From assembly GCF_002261475.1 (NCBI RefSeq), contig NZ_NEVN01000009.1:124001-188000 (forward strand): a stretch of DNA of 64,000 nt, written 5' to 3'. A model generated the notes under the pieces. The model saw only the letters and a program-made list of their open reading frames with translations, made no database searches and was not told the origin of the DNA. A program made the translations under genes and the position numbers. Source of the stretch: Bordetella genomosp. 5. GTDB lineage: Bacteria; Pseudomonadota; Gammaproteobacteria; Burkholderiales; Burkholderiaceae_B. Shown here piece after piece: positions 51,070 through 60,362 of this stretch (position 1 is the stretch's first letter; each line of letters starts with the position of its first letter).

Positions 51070-51498
51070 ATGCCCCAGCAGCCCGAAACGCTAGACATGA
51101 ACCCCGCCACCGACGCCGTGACGCGTGCGTTGCAGTGGCTGGAGGAAATCGCCGAGCGCGAAGGCTGGTCGCCCAAAATCACCTTCGGCCTGACGCTCAG
51201 CGTCGACGAAGCGCTGACCAACATCCTCTCCTACGCCTTTGCCCAGGCCAAGCCCGAACACGTGCCGGCCGTCAGGCTGTCATATTCGCGCGATAGCGTC
51301 GGCATCGTGATCGAGATCGCCGACAACGGCGTGCCCTACGATCCCACCACGACCGCTCCGCCCGACCTGGCGGCGAGCCTCGACGAAGCCGATCTGGGCG
51401 GACACGGCGTGCGCCTCATGCGCCACTACCTCGATGACCTGCGCTACGAACGGCGCGGGCCATGGAACCATTTGCGGCTTGCTGTCCACTCAGCCTGA
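51070..51498 (+). CDS. Anti-sigma regulatory HATPase (RsbW/BtrW type)
   Basis: 142 residues from the ATG at 51070. The GHKL motifs are complete: N box LSVDEALTNILSYAF, G1 box IADNGVPYDP and G2 box GGHGVRLMRHYLDDLRYE. Such serine kinases bind a sigma factor or other target and phosphorylate the STAS antagonist. No clear ribosome site marks the start, and an ATG near 50974 in the same frame is possible. The divergent STAS gene is the obvious partner. Confidence 0.9.
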   Translation: MPQQPETLDMNPATDAVTRALQWLEEIAEREGWSPKITFGLTLSVDEALTNILSYAFAQAKPEHVPAVRLSYSRDSVGIVIEIADNGVPYDPTTTAPPDLAASLDEADLGGHGVRLMRHYLDDLRYERRGPWNHLRLAVHSA

Positions 51499-51668
51499 AG
51501 ACGCGCGCCGGCTGCGCCCGTCGGCGGCCTCACGCGGGGCGCGCCGGACGGTGGCCGCGCGCCCTCATCCGCCCCCGATCCGGTTCCTGCCGGCCGGGGT
51601 GGAGCCTGAAAGGAGTGCTGCATGTCCCCCCGCATTGTTTCCGTCGCGCCCCGGCGTGGCCCCCTCCG

Positions 51669-52862
51669 ATGAGCGGCGTGATGCCCGCGCAACCGCGGGT
51701 CGTCGCCCGCGTCGACGCCGGCGCCGTCGCGCATAACCTGGCCACGCTGCGCGGCTGGCTCGGCGCGCCGCAAGGCCGCGCCCCGCGCATCTGGGCCACC
51801 GTGAAAGCCGATGCCTATGGCCACGGACTCGCACATGTGCTGCCCGGCCTGGCCCAGGCCGATGGCCTGGCCGCCCTGAATCTGGCCGAGGCGCAGGCCT
51901 GCCGCGCGGCGGGTTGGCGTGGGCCGGTGCTGGTGTACGGCGGGCTGCATGAGCCGGCCGATGCCGGGCGCCTCACGCAGGATGACCTGCATCTGGTGAT
52001 CTCGCATGCCGCGCAACTCGATTGGCTGCGCGACGCCGCCACCGCGCCCGCGCGGCCGCCGGCGCTGTGGCTGCGCTACTCGGGCGATCTGAATCTATCC
52101 GGCTTCGATACCGCCGAGTATCGCGATGCCTACGAGCGGGCGCAGGCGCTGGTGCGCCGGGGCCGCGTCCGTGCGGTGCATCACCTCAACCATTACGCCG
52201 CCGCCGAAGACGACGACGGCGTGGCACAGGCCGACGCGGCGTTCCGCGCCGCCATCGCGGGCCTGCCGGGCTGCGTGTCGACCAGCAACTCGGCGGCGCT
52301 CGCCCGGCATCAGGCTCACGCCGGCACCACGGACTGGGTGCGGCCGGGGCTGGCGCTGTACGGCGCGAGCCCGCTGGCCGGCGCCACCGGCGCCGAGCTG
52401 GGACTGCGCCCGGCCATGTCCTTGCACAGCCGTCTGATCGCGACGCGCCGCGTCGCGGCCGGCACCCATCTGGGCTATCGCGGCGCGTACGTCAGCGAAC
52501 GCGACATGTTGGTGGGCATGGTCAGCTGCGGCTACGCCGACGGCTATCCGCGCCTGGCGCAGACGGGCACGCCGGTGCTGGTCGATGGCGTGCCCACCCG
52601 GGTGGTGGGCCGCATCTCGATGGACATGATGGCGGTGGATCTCGATCCCGCGCCTCACGCCAGGCCCGGCGCCGACGTGCTGTTGTGGGGTCCGGCGTTG
52701 CCGGTCGAAACCGTGGCCGCGGCCGCCGGCACCATCGCGGCGGACCTGCTCACCGGCCTGACCGGCCGCGTGCCGGTGCAGGCCGCCGCCGCTCAGGCCG
52801 CCACCTCCTCGCGCGAACGCGAGGGTGCGAACAGCAGGAACAGCGCGGTCGCCACCAGGTAG
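51669..52862 (+). CDS. alr: Alanine racemase
   Basis: 397 residues from the ATG at 51669. The PLP lysine is Lys46 in WATVKADAYGHG; the second catalytic base Tyr lies in SCGYADGYPRLAQTG, and RISMDMMAVDL is the usual C-terminal signature. The enzyme makes D-alanine for peptidoglycan. The last 23 codons extend past the normal family end (TGRVPV) and overlap the 3' end of the convergent MFS gene by 70 bp, so the tail is probably a read-through extension without function. It sits between regulatory genes of the partner switch. Confidence 0.95.
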   Translation: MSGVMPAQPRVVARVDAGAVAHNLATLRGWLGAPQGRAPRIWATVKADAYGHGLAHVLPGLAQADGLAALNLAEAQACRAAGWRGPVLVYGGLHEPADAGRLTQDDLHLVISHAAQLDWLRDAATAPARPPALWLRYSGDLNLSGFDTAEYRDAYERAQALVRRGRVRAVHHLNHYAAAEDDDGVAQADAAFRAAIAGLPGCVSTSNSAALARHQAHAGTTDWVRPGLALYGASPLAGATGAELGLRPAMSLHSRLIATRRVAAGTHLGYRGAYVSERDMLVGMVSCGYADGYPRLAQTGTPVLVDGVPTRVVGRISMDMMAVDLDPAPHARPGADVLLWGPALPVETVAAAAGTIAADLLTGLTGRVPVQAAAAQAATSSREREGANSRNSAVATR

Positions 52863-55318
52863 ATCACGCCCGTGATCGCGAGGCCGGCGCCCATGCCGGC
52901 CGCGCCAAACATGGCGCCCACCACCAGCGGGCCCGCCATCTGACCAAGCTTGTCGGCCGCGCGCATGACGCTCGTGGCACCGGCGGCGCCATAGCGCTGC
53001 ACATCGGGCAAGGCCAGCATATAAGGCGATTGCGACGCGCCGGCGAAGCAGCTCGCCACGGCCAGCAGCAGCACGGCCACGGCGGCGGCCGCAAGCCCGC
53101 TGTTGAAGTACAGGCCGAGCATACCCACGCTGCCGATGAGGCCGCCCAGCACGATCCAGGTTTTCTTGATCGACGAGCGATCCACCAGGCGTCCCATCAG
53201 CGGACCCACATAAATCACGCACAGACCGTAGATCATCAGCACGCGGCCGATGCTCGATGCGGCCACGCCTTCGGCTTCGAGGTACAGCGGCAGCGCGAAC
53301 GACAGCAGGCCGACCTGCGCGATCGAGAACGGAATCACGCTGCCCACCAGCAGCATGCCGAAATCGCGTGTGAACAGCAGGCGCAGCGTGGCGCGCAGGC
53401 GTCCGCCGGCAGCCGCGGCGGCCGCCGGGGCGGGCGCGGGCGTGGCCGAAACGGTTGCGGGCGCAACGATACCGGCGCGGCCCATGTACGGGCGCATCAG
53501 AACCAGCACGCCCAGCAGCGGCAGCACCAGCATCACGGCGCCGACGCCGAACACCGCGCGGAATCCCATCTGCTCCATCAACATCGCACCGACCGCGGCG
53601 CCCGACAAATGACCCGCGAACAGGCCGGCGATCACGCCCGTCATGTTGCGGCCGCGATACTGCGCCGGGCTGCGCGTGACGATGAAGCCCTGCAGTCCCA
53701 TCCAGGTGAGCCCGTAGCCCAGGCCCACCAGGCCGCGCGCCGCCGCGAAGAGCGGCAGGTTGGGCACGAAGGCGCACACCACCATGCCCAGGCAAGACAC
53801 CGCCAGGCCGGCGAGCACCGGCGTCTGCCAGCCGCGCTTGTCGGTGAGACCGCCCGCGAGCAGCGCCGTGAGCAGGCCACACCCCATCTCCACCGAAATC
53901 GGCAGCGCCAGCATCAGATTGGCCGGCAGATCGAGCCCGCCGGTGGGCAGGCTGCGGGCATACAAGGGCAGAAAGCCCAGCGGCAAGGCCCACGCGAACA
54001 GGAAGCCGAACATCACCGGACGCGCGATCCGGCCGATATCGGAGCTGCCATCGGGCGCGAGACGGGTGCCGTCCTGCAGCCGCCCGCGCGACGCGAAGCC
54101 GCGATTCATGAGCAGCGAGAGCAGCAACAGCATTTCGATCGCCGCGACCAACGCCACGCCCACCACCGTAATGGCATCGAGGGCGCGGCTGCGCACGCCG
54201 GCCGCGATCACGTCGCTGGCGAGCCGCACCACCAGGCTGCCCTGTGCGGCCGGACGGCCCAGCTCGCTGCCCAGCGGCAGCACCAGCGTGTACTCGCCGG
54301 CCTGCGGCGGCGCGCCGGCGGTGGCGGTGACCGGCAGCGCGCCGGACGCATCGGCGCGGTTCAGCACGCGGCCATCGCGATCCACGAGCTCGATCGTGGC
54401 GATCGCCGACGAGGTGGCGGCCAGGCGCGCGAACGGCTGTTCCACGCCGCGCAGACGTTCGATGTCGAGGCCGTAACCCAGCACCCGATCGAGGTCGCGC
54501 TGCAGGCCGTCGGCCAGCACCGTGACGTTGTCACGCGTGACCTGAAGCGCGGCGCTGCGGAAAGTGGACACCGTGTAGACGGCATAAATCCCCTGCGCCA
54601 GCATCAGTGCCAGCAGGGGCACGACGAAGCGCGTGCGTCCGCCGGCGGCCAGCGTGGTGAGCGGGATGGCGTATTTGAAGACGGCGGCCAGCCCGAGGCC
54701 GACCGCCGCGGTGACCAGCGCCAGCACCTTGAGGTTGTCCCACAGCACCGCCCGTCCGCCGGCGTTGTCGCGCGGCACGGCCAGCACCACGGCGCCCAGG
54801 GTCTGGCCGCGTTCGACCAGCGGCACGGCCACGGCAACCTGGGTGTCGCCCAGTGCGACCAGCGCGCCCGACGCGCGTCGCGTGCTGGGCGTTTCGTCGA
54901 CGGGTGGCTGGCCGGCGAGCGCGCGCGCCAGCGCCGCCGCGGCGGGCACCGGATCGCCCAGGCCGGCAACCCGCCGGCCGTCGGCCATGACCACCGTGGC
55001 GCCGCGCACGTCGCGCGAATCGCGCAGCCCGTCGGTCAGCGTCTCGCGCAGCCCGAAGTACTGGCCCAGGGGCTTGCCCAGACGCAGGCCGTTTTCGATG
55101 TTGCCCGCGACCTGCCGCGCCACCACCTCGACACGATCGGCCGTGGTGTCGGCGATCAGGCGGTTGAGCGCCGACAGGCTGAGCGCGCCGATCAGGGCCT
55201 GGGCAAGCAGCAGCACCCCGAGGCAGGCGAGCGTGAGCTCGAGCACCGGCCGCCGGCGCAAGCCATCGAGCAGGACTTGCAGGGGTTCCAGACGTTTGGC
55301 TGTCGTATCGGAGGCCAT
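52793..55318 (-). CDS. Membrane sensor-MFS transporter fusion
   Basis: 841 residues from the ATG at 55318. A first membrane helix (about 27-49) is followed by an extracytoplasmic Cache-like domain (50-175), two helices (about 195-245), a second extracytoplasmic domain (about 247-365, IATIELVDRDGRVLNRADAS) and another helix (about 372-395). Residues 425-841 form a 12-helix major facilitator with GGLTDKRGWQTPV and VGLGYGLTWMGLQGF. A transporter fused to two periplasmic sensor domains suggests a transceptor. It is divergent from the SpoIIE-type phosphatase gene, which has the same kind of N-terminal sensor. Confidence 0.85.
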   Translation of the reverse strand: MASDTTAKRLEPLQVLLDGLRRRPVLELTLACLGVLLLAQALIGALSLSALNRLIADTTADRVEVVARQVAGNIENGLRLGKPLGQYFGLRETLTDGLRDSRDVRGATVVMADGRRVAGLGDPVPAAAALARALAGQPPVDETPSTRRASGALVALGDTQVAVAVPLVERGQTLGAVVLAVPRDNAGGRAVLWDNLKVLALVTAAVGLGLAAVFKYAIPLTTLAAGGRTRFVVPLLALMLAQGIYAVYTVSTFRSAALQVTRDNVTVLADGLQRDLDRVLGYGLDIERLRGVEQPFARLAATSSAIATIELVDRDGRVLNRADASGALPVTATAGAPPQAGEYTLVLPLGSELGRPAAQGSLVVRLASDVIAAGVRSRALDAITVVGVALVAAIEMLLLLSLLMNRGFASRGRLQDGTRLAPDGSSDIGRIARPVMFGFLFAWALPLGFLPLYARSLPTGGLDLPANLMLALPISVEMGCGLLTALLAGGLTDKRGWQTPVLAGLAVSCLGMVVCAFVPNLPLFAAARGLVGLGYGLTWMGLQGFIVTRSPAQYRGRNMTGVIAGLFAGHLSGAAVGAMLMEQMGFRAVFGVGAVMLVLPLLGVLVLMRPYMGRAGIVAPATVSATPAPAPAAAAAAGGRLRATLRLLFTRDFGMLLVGSVIPFSIAQVGLLSFALPLYLEAEGVAASSIGRVLMIYGLCVIYVGPLMGRLVDRSSIKKTWIVLGGLIGSVGMLGLYFNSGLAAAAVAVLLLAVASCFAGASQSPYMLALPDVQRYGAAGATSVMRAADKLGQMAGPLVVGAMFGAAGMGAGLAITGVIYLVATALFLLFAPSRSREEVAA

Positions 55319-55455
55319 GATTCGTAAGTAGACGCAAACATTCAACACACAGCCGACAATGGTATTTACAATTGGTGCACTTTGCATCTATTGATACGCA
55401 AATTGCATTCCCCTGTTTCAATCAACAGGCCTTGCGCCCCCCATTTCCCTTGTCC

Positions 55456-57459
55456 ATGCTCCGATCGCTACGCAGCAAGATCTTCGTCCTGATTCTTGCG
55501 ATTCTGTTTGTCGTGGCGAGCATCGTGATGCTGGTGTCCCAACGCGACGTCACCCGCACCGTACGCGCCGGCGAACTCCACGCCGTGAGCAACGTGATGG
55601 ACCTGCTGATGCGCGATACGAGCGCGCGCTGGTCGGCCCTGCTGGACGATAAATTCGCCGCCGCACGCGGTGGCCGCCATCAACTGGTCGAGGTCGCCTC
55701 CACCACCCTCACCATGCTGAACATGTTCGCCGACCTGGCCGAGCGCGGCGTGGTCACGCCGGGCGCGGCCAAGGGCATGGCGCGCAACTGGATCAATCAG
55801 CTCAAACTGTCGGGCCGGCGCTACGCTTTCGTGTACGACGCGAGCCACTCGGTGCTCGCCAGTGGTAACCGCAACATGATCGATCGCGACATCTCGGCGA
55901 TCGAAGACATCAAGAACCGCCGTCTGGCGCAGGCCATGTACGACGAGAGCCGCCAGTCGGGCCACGGATTCGCCTTCTATCGCTGGCAGGCGCCCGACAC
56001 CGCCGGCGAGCCCGAGGCGCGCTACGGCTACTTCGGCTATTTCCGCCCGTGGGACTGGGTCTTCGTGATCTCGTTCGATGCCCAGGACATGATCGACGAA
56101 GTACAGGCCCGCCGCCGCAAGGTCGAAGACGCCGTGCGCGCCACACTCACGCGCCTGACGCTGGCGCGCTCGGGCTTCGTGTTCGTGGTGGCCGACGACG
56201 GCAACTTTGTGGTGCCGCCGCCTTCGGCGCAGAGCGATCTGCTGGACATCCAGGATGGCGGCACCTATCACACGCTGCGCGGCCTGCTGCGCGCGGTCGG
56301 CACCGACGCGCCCGAGTCGTTCGCGTTCGATGGCGGCGCGGCCGGCCGCTACGAGATCCAGGCGCAGCGCTACAAGCCGCTGGGCTGGACCATCGTGGCC
56401 GCCGTGCCCGAGAGCGATCTCACGGCGCCCGCCAAGCAGCTCATCAATCGCCAGGCCATCATCTTCGGCGCCGCGCTGCTGGGCGCCCTGCTGTTCGCCT
56501 GGGTGGTGGCCAGCCATATCGTGCGGCCGCTCGGCATCCTCACCCGCTATGCGCGCGAGCTGCCCCTGCAGGATCTGACCGCGCCGCGCGCCGTGCCGCA
56601 GGCGGTGGCCGAGCTGCCCGCCCGCCTGCACGACGAGGTGGGCCGCCTGGCCGAGTCGTTCCTCTTCATGGACGCCAAGCTGCGCGAGAACATCACGCGG
56701 CTGATGCGCGAGACCAGCGCGCGCGAGCGCTTCGAGAGCGAGCTCAACATCGCCCGCGACATCCAGCTCGGCCTGTTGCCGGTGCCGCTGGAGAGCAGCA
56801 CCCGCAGCCTCGTCGACCTGACCGCCGTGATGCAGCCGGCCAAGGAAGTGGGCGGCGATCTGTACGACTACTTCATCCTGCCCGACGGCCGCCTGTGTCT
56901 TGCGATCGGCGACGTGTCCGACAAGGGCGTGCCCGCGGCGCTGTTCATGGCCGTGACGCGCACCCTGATCCGCGCCACCGCCGAAGACGAAACCGATCCC
57001 GCGCTCATCCTGCAGAAGATCAATAACCGCCTGTCCGAGAACAACCCGAACATGATGTTCGTGACGCTGTTGCTCGGCGTGCTGGACCTGCACACCGGCG
57101 AGCTGACCTGGGCCAATGCCGGCCATCTGCCGCCCGCCGTGATCGGCCTGGACGGCGAAGTGCGCCTGCTCGAGGGCCGCAGCGGCCCCGCGTGCGGGGT
57201 GCAGGAAGACCTGGTCTATCGCTCGCTGAACGCCCGCATCGGCGCCGGCGAGGCGCTGGTCGGCTACACCGACGGCGTCACCGAAGCCGAGAGCCGCACC
57301 GGCGAGCAGTACGGCGATGCCCGCATGCGCTATGTGCTGTCGCATCCGCCCGTGAGCGCCAACGACATTTCCCGCCGCCTGCTCGACGATGTGCATGCCT
57401 TCGCCGACGGTGCCGAACAATCCGATGACATCACGTTGATCGTGATCCGACGCTCATGA
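55456..57459 (+). CDS. Membrane-bound SpoIIE-type serine phosphatase with Cache sensor
   Basis: 667 residues from the ATG at 55456. A membrane helix (8-28) leads to a large double-Cache-like periplasmic domain (30-330, FAFYRWQAPD, GYFGYFRPWDWVFVISFD), a second helix (about 340-365), a HAMP-like linker, and a C-terminal PP2C domain. The phosphatase motifs are VGGDLYDYF (about 466), GDVSDKGVPAALFMA (about 484) and YTDGVTEA. It should dephosphorylate the STAS antagonist upon a periplasmic signal, like RsbU or Bordetella BtrU. It overlaps the binding-protein gene behind it by 4 bp. Confidence 0.93.
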   Translation: MLRSLRSKIFVLILAILFVVASIVMLVSQRDVTRTVRAGELHAVSNVMDLLMRDTSARWSALLDDKFAAARGGRHQLVEVASTTLTMLNMFADLAERGVVTPGAAKGMARNWINQLKLSGRRYAFVYDASHSVLASGNRNMIDRDISAIEDIKNRRLAQAMYDESRQSGHGFAFYRWQAPDTAGEPEARYGYFGYFRPWDWVFVISFDAQDMIDEVQARRRKVEDAVRATLTRLTLARSGFVFVVADDGNFVVPPPSAQSDLLDIQDGGTYHTLRGLLRAVGTDAPESFAFDGGAAGRYEIQAQRYKPLGWTIVAAVPESDLTAPAKQLINRQAIIFGAALLGALLFAWVVASHIVRPLGILTRYARELPLQDLTAPRAVPQAVAELPARLHDEVGRLAESFLFMDAKLRENITRLMRETSARERFESELNIARDIQLGLLPVPLESSTRSLVDLTAVMQPAKEVGGDLYDYFILPDGRLCLAIGDVSDKGVPAALFMAVTRTLIRATAEDETDPALILQKINNRLSENNPNMMFVTLLLGVLDLHTGELTWANAGHLPPAVIGLDGEVRLLEGRSGPACGVQEDLVYRSLNARIGAGEALVGYTDGVTEAESRTGEQYGDARMRYVLSHPPVSANDISRRLLDDVHAFADGAEQSDDITLIVIRRS

Positions 57460-58637
57460 TGAAGTCCTTGTCCGCCCTGCTCCTGGGCGCCTCGCTGGCG
57501 CTGCCCGTTGCCGTCCAGGCCCAGGCATCCGCCCCGGCCGCCCCCGCGAGCACCGCCGCGCAGGCCAGCCACGTCTTCCCGACCACGCCCGCACTCAAGC
57601 CCGATGGCCGCAAGTGGCGCCTCGGTTATTTCGAGAGCGGCGACTACAGCGAGTATCCGCGCACGCTCAAGGTGATCGTCGCCGGTCTGCAGCAGCTGGG
57701 CTGGATGACGGTCCCGGCCATGCCCGACGGGCTGAACGGCCAGCAGATGTGGAAATTCCTGGCCGAGCAGGCCAAGAGCGACTACGTGGAATTCGTGCCC
57801 GACGCGTGGTGGCAGCCCGGTAATTTCAACGCGCAGATGCGGCCGGCCACGCGCAGCGCGATCTCCGAGCGGCTGACGCAACGCCGCGACGTGGACCTGA
57901 TCATCGCGATGGGCACCTGGGCCGGCCAGGACATGACCGCGCTCGGCGCGCCGGTGCCGACGGTCGTGGCCTCGACCAGCGACGCGGTCGGCGCCAAGAT
58001 CGTCAAGAGCGTGCAGGACAGTGGCCTGGACAATCTGCATGCGCGCGTGCAGCCCGAGCGCTATCAGCGCCAGGTCCGCCTGTTCTATGACATCGTGCCG
58101 TTCAAGACGCTCGGCCTGGTCTACGAAGACAGCCCCGAAGGCCGCACCTATGCGGCCGTGGACGCCGTCGAGCAGGTCGCGCGCGAGCTCAATTTCAAGG
58201 TGGTGCCGTGCCTGGCGCCGTCCAACGGTATCGCCCAGGAAGACGCCACGCGCAACGCGCTGGAGTGCTATCGCGAGTTGGGCCCGAAGGTCGATGCCGT
58301 CTATGTGACCGTGCATCGCGGCATCACGCCGGCCACCATCGCGCAACTCGGGCAGATTCTGCGCGAGGCCAAGGTGCCGAGCTTCGCGATGCTGGGTTCG
58401 GACGACGTGAAGGCGGGGCTGCTGATGAGCCTGGCGCAGGCCGATTACTCGTACGTGGGCCTGTTCCACGCCGAGACCATCGCGCGCATCTTCAACGGCG
58501 CGCGGCCGCGCCAGCTGAGCCAGATCTGGATCGATCCGGCCAAGATCGCGCTCAATCTCGAAACGGCGCGCGTGATCGGCTTCGATCCGCCGGTGGACAT
58601 CCTGCTGGCGGCCGACGAGGTCTACGAGGCCAAATAA
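57456..58637 (+). CDS. Orphan ABC-type periplasmic substrate-binding protein (TrpX/PF04392-like)
   Basis: 393 residues with signal peptide ending near VQAQA (residue 24). The mature protein has the type-1 periplasmic fold: WRLGYFESGDYSEYPRTLK, IIAMGTWAGQDMTALG, FKTLGLVYEDSPEGRTYAAV and VPSFAMLGSDDVKAGLLMSL. The family binds amino acids such as tryptophan or related compounds. No permease or ATPase gene follows; instead it overlaps the phosphatase gene by 4 bp. A role as ligand-presenting partner of the phosphatase sensor domain is more plausible than transport. A strong terminator ends the unit. Confidence 0.88.
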   Translation: MMKSLSALLLGASLALPVAVQAQASAPAAPASTAAQASHVFPTTPALKPDGRKWRLGYFESGDYSEYPRTLKVIVAGLQQLGWMTVPAMPDGLNGQQMWKFLAEQAKSDYVEFVPDAWWQPGNFNAQMRPATRSAISERLTQRRDVDLIIAMGTWAGQDMTALGAPVPTVVASTSDAVGAKIVKSVQDSGLDNLHARVQPERYQRQVRLFYDIVPFKTLGLVYEDSPEGRTYAAVDAVEQVARELNFKVVPCLAPSNGIAQEDATRNALECYRELGPKVDAVYVTVHRGITPATIAQLGQILREAKVPSFAMLGSDDVKAGLLMSLAQADYSYVGLFHAETIARIFNGARPRQLSQIWIDPAKIALNLETARVIGFDPPVDILLAADEVYEAK

Positions 58638-58653
58638 GCCGCCCGGCAAAATG

Positions 58654-58683
58654 GCGCTGCCGCAATCGGCAGCGCTTTTTTTT
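58654..58683 (+). terminator. Rho-independent terminator of the phosphatase operon
   Basis: GCGCTGCCG and CGGCAGCGC form a perfect 9-bp stem with a CAAT loop followed by eight T, 17 bases after the stop. Confidence 0.95.
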
Positions 58684-58721
58684 GGGCACGCGAACCAGGC
58701 GCGGCGCCGAGGAGCGCGCGC

Positions 58722-60203
58722 TCAGGCGGGCAACTGCAGCATGCGCTGACGGTAGAACACCTCGCGCGGCGACCCGCGCCACAGCCGCAGCATGGCGTCG
58801 GCCGCCGTGCTGCCCACGTCCAGCACGTAGCGCGGATAGGCCAGCCAATGCTGGTCGGCGGCGTCGAGCCCGCCGCCGGCCACGGCCAGCACATCCTGGC
58901 ACAGCGCCCGAACCTGCGCATCGTCCAGCGCGTGGCACAGCGCCGGGGTGCGCAGGCGCCGCAGGGTCAGCCAGCCCCACTCCCGCACCAGCGCCTCGGC
59001 CTCGGCCAGATTGCGCAGCAACCCGAGCTGCAGCGCCGAGGCGCCCATCACGGCGGTGGCGCAGGCCTGCGGCCCGGCCTCGGCCTGCATCTGCGCGTCC
59101 GGAAACACCGCGCCGAACGCCCGCGCCTCGATATAGCCGTCGCAGCCGCAGGCGTCGAACAGGGTTTCGATGCCGCCCGGTTGCGCCCACGCGGCCAGCA
59201 GCGCGTCGAGCGCCGGCACGCGCTCGAGCCGGTAGCGCCAGCGCGCATCGAGAAAGTGCGCGAACTGCGAATAAACGAAATGCTCGCCGCGCGGCACGAG
59301 GTCGACGTGTTCGCCGGTGTCGCCACGGCGGCCGCGCCAACGCGGCGCGCGCAGGAATTGGCCCAGCGCGGGGTTGCCGTCCAGATACACGCTCACCGCC
59401 GACTTGTAGTCGTCGGCCGGATTCCACGACAGCGCGCGGCTGGCGGTCTGGGGGCCGAACATCCAGCGGAAGTGGTCGCCGAGATCCCGGAACGGCCGCT
59501 CGGGCAACTGCTGCAGATAGTGGTCACCGGCAAAGCGCGCGTGGCGGAACATGCGGTCCCAGAGGCGCATGCGGTTTTCCTTGGCACCGGTGTCCCGGCC
59601 TCCCTGCAGCGGGCTGTTGGCATAAAGCGCCATGAGCGCGGGCGCCAGCGCCAGGCTCACGTTCAACGCCCGCGCGGCCTGCCCGATCGGCACCGAGGTG
59701 CAGGGGCCGTTCTGCGCCTTGGCGTCGATGCCGGCGCGGTGCAACCAGCCGCGATATCCCTCGAGTTCCCGATAGATGGGACGCGGCACCCGCATCTCGC
59801 GATACCAGACGTCGTCGAGCGTGCAGTCCGGATGCTCCGCGGCGTTGAGCACGGCGGCGCCGTCGGCGGCCAGCGCCGTCTCCACATCGGCGAGTTCTTC
59901 GCGCACGGCCGCGTCGAGCCGCGCCAGCCCGCCCGGTCCGCCCGCGACCGGCGCGAAGGCCGTCTCGAGCAGATTGAAGCCGTTGTCCAGGCCGCTCTCC
60001 CCCAAGGGGCCCGTCACGCCGACAGGGACATCGCCGATGTGCACCAGCTCGACCGTCTGGCCGCGCGCGCGCTTGAGCAGCGCCAGGGTCTCGAAGTAAT
60101 GCGTGACCGCGCGGCTGCGACCATCATCTCGCGCCGCCACGGGCATCTCCAGCTCCAGACCCAGTTTTGCGCCCGCCACTTGCGTGCTGATACCCACCGA
60201 CAC
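58722..60203 (-). CDS. Glutamate-cysteine ligase-like protein (GCS2 family)
   Basis: 493 residues from the GTG at 60203, chosen because AGGAG lies 7 bases upstream; ATGs further up lack a site. The start VGISTQVAGAKLGLELEMPV has the GxELE pattern that binds glutamate and metal in this ligase superfamily. GGRDTGAKENRMRLWDRMF and the later YLDGNPALGQFLRAPR segment match uncharacterised GCS2 proteins of about 500 residues. It may ligate glutamate to cysteine or another amine. It lies between the partner-switch operon and T3SS genes, with no evident partner. Confidence 0.8.
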   Translation of the reverse strand: MSVGISTQVAGAKLGLELEMPVAARDDGRSRAVTHYFETLALLKRARGQTVELVHIGDVPVGVTGPLGESGLDNGFNLLETAFAPVAGGPGGLARLDAAVREELADVETALAADGAAVLNAAEHPDCTLDDVWYREMRVPRPIYRELEGYRGWLHRAGIDAKAQNGPCTSVPIGQAARALNVSLALAPALMALYANSPLQGGRDTGAKENRMRLWDRMFRHARFAGDHYLQQLPERPFRDLGDHFRWMFGPQTASRALSWNPADDYKSAVSVYLDGNPALGQFLRAPRWRGRRGDTGEHVDLVPRGEHFVYSQFAHFLDARWRYRLERVPALDALLAAWAQPGGIETLFDACGCDGYIEARAFGAVFPDAQMQAEAGPQACATAVMGASALQLGLLRNLAEAEALVREWGWLTLRRLRTPALCHALDDAQVRALCQDVLAVAGGGLDAADQHWLAYPRYVLDVGSTAADAMLRLWRGSPREVFYRQRMLQLPA

Positions 60204-60275
60204 GTTGTCTCCTCTCGTTCGCGCCTGCCCTTGGACTACAATCTGGCGCATGTTCAGCAATGCCGGAAATCGGCA

Positions 60276-60305
60276 GGAACCAAAGCCTCGCGGATGTTAC
60301 TCAGG
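60276..60305 (+). promoter_or_regulatory. Candidate ECF promoter GGAACC-N17-ACTCAGG
   Basis: GGAACC at 60276-60281 and ACTCAGG at 60299-60305 are separated by 17 bases, 57 bp before the gene at 60363. It matches in sequence and spacing the element before the chaperone-effector operon. Confidence 0.5.
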
Positions 60306-60362
60306 CTCTGACGGGATGAAAAATCGCCGTCCTCTCCACCAACCGCGGGGTCTACTGGCCGC

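Noticed and set aside
52022-55327. 1101-codon open frame on the + strand
   Set aside because: It lies antisense to the sensor-MFS gene, is very rich in His, Arg, Gln and Asp, and has no domain; it results from third-position GC bias.
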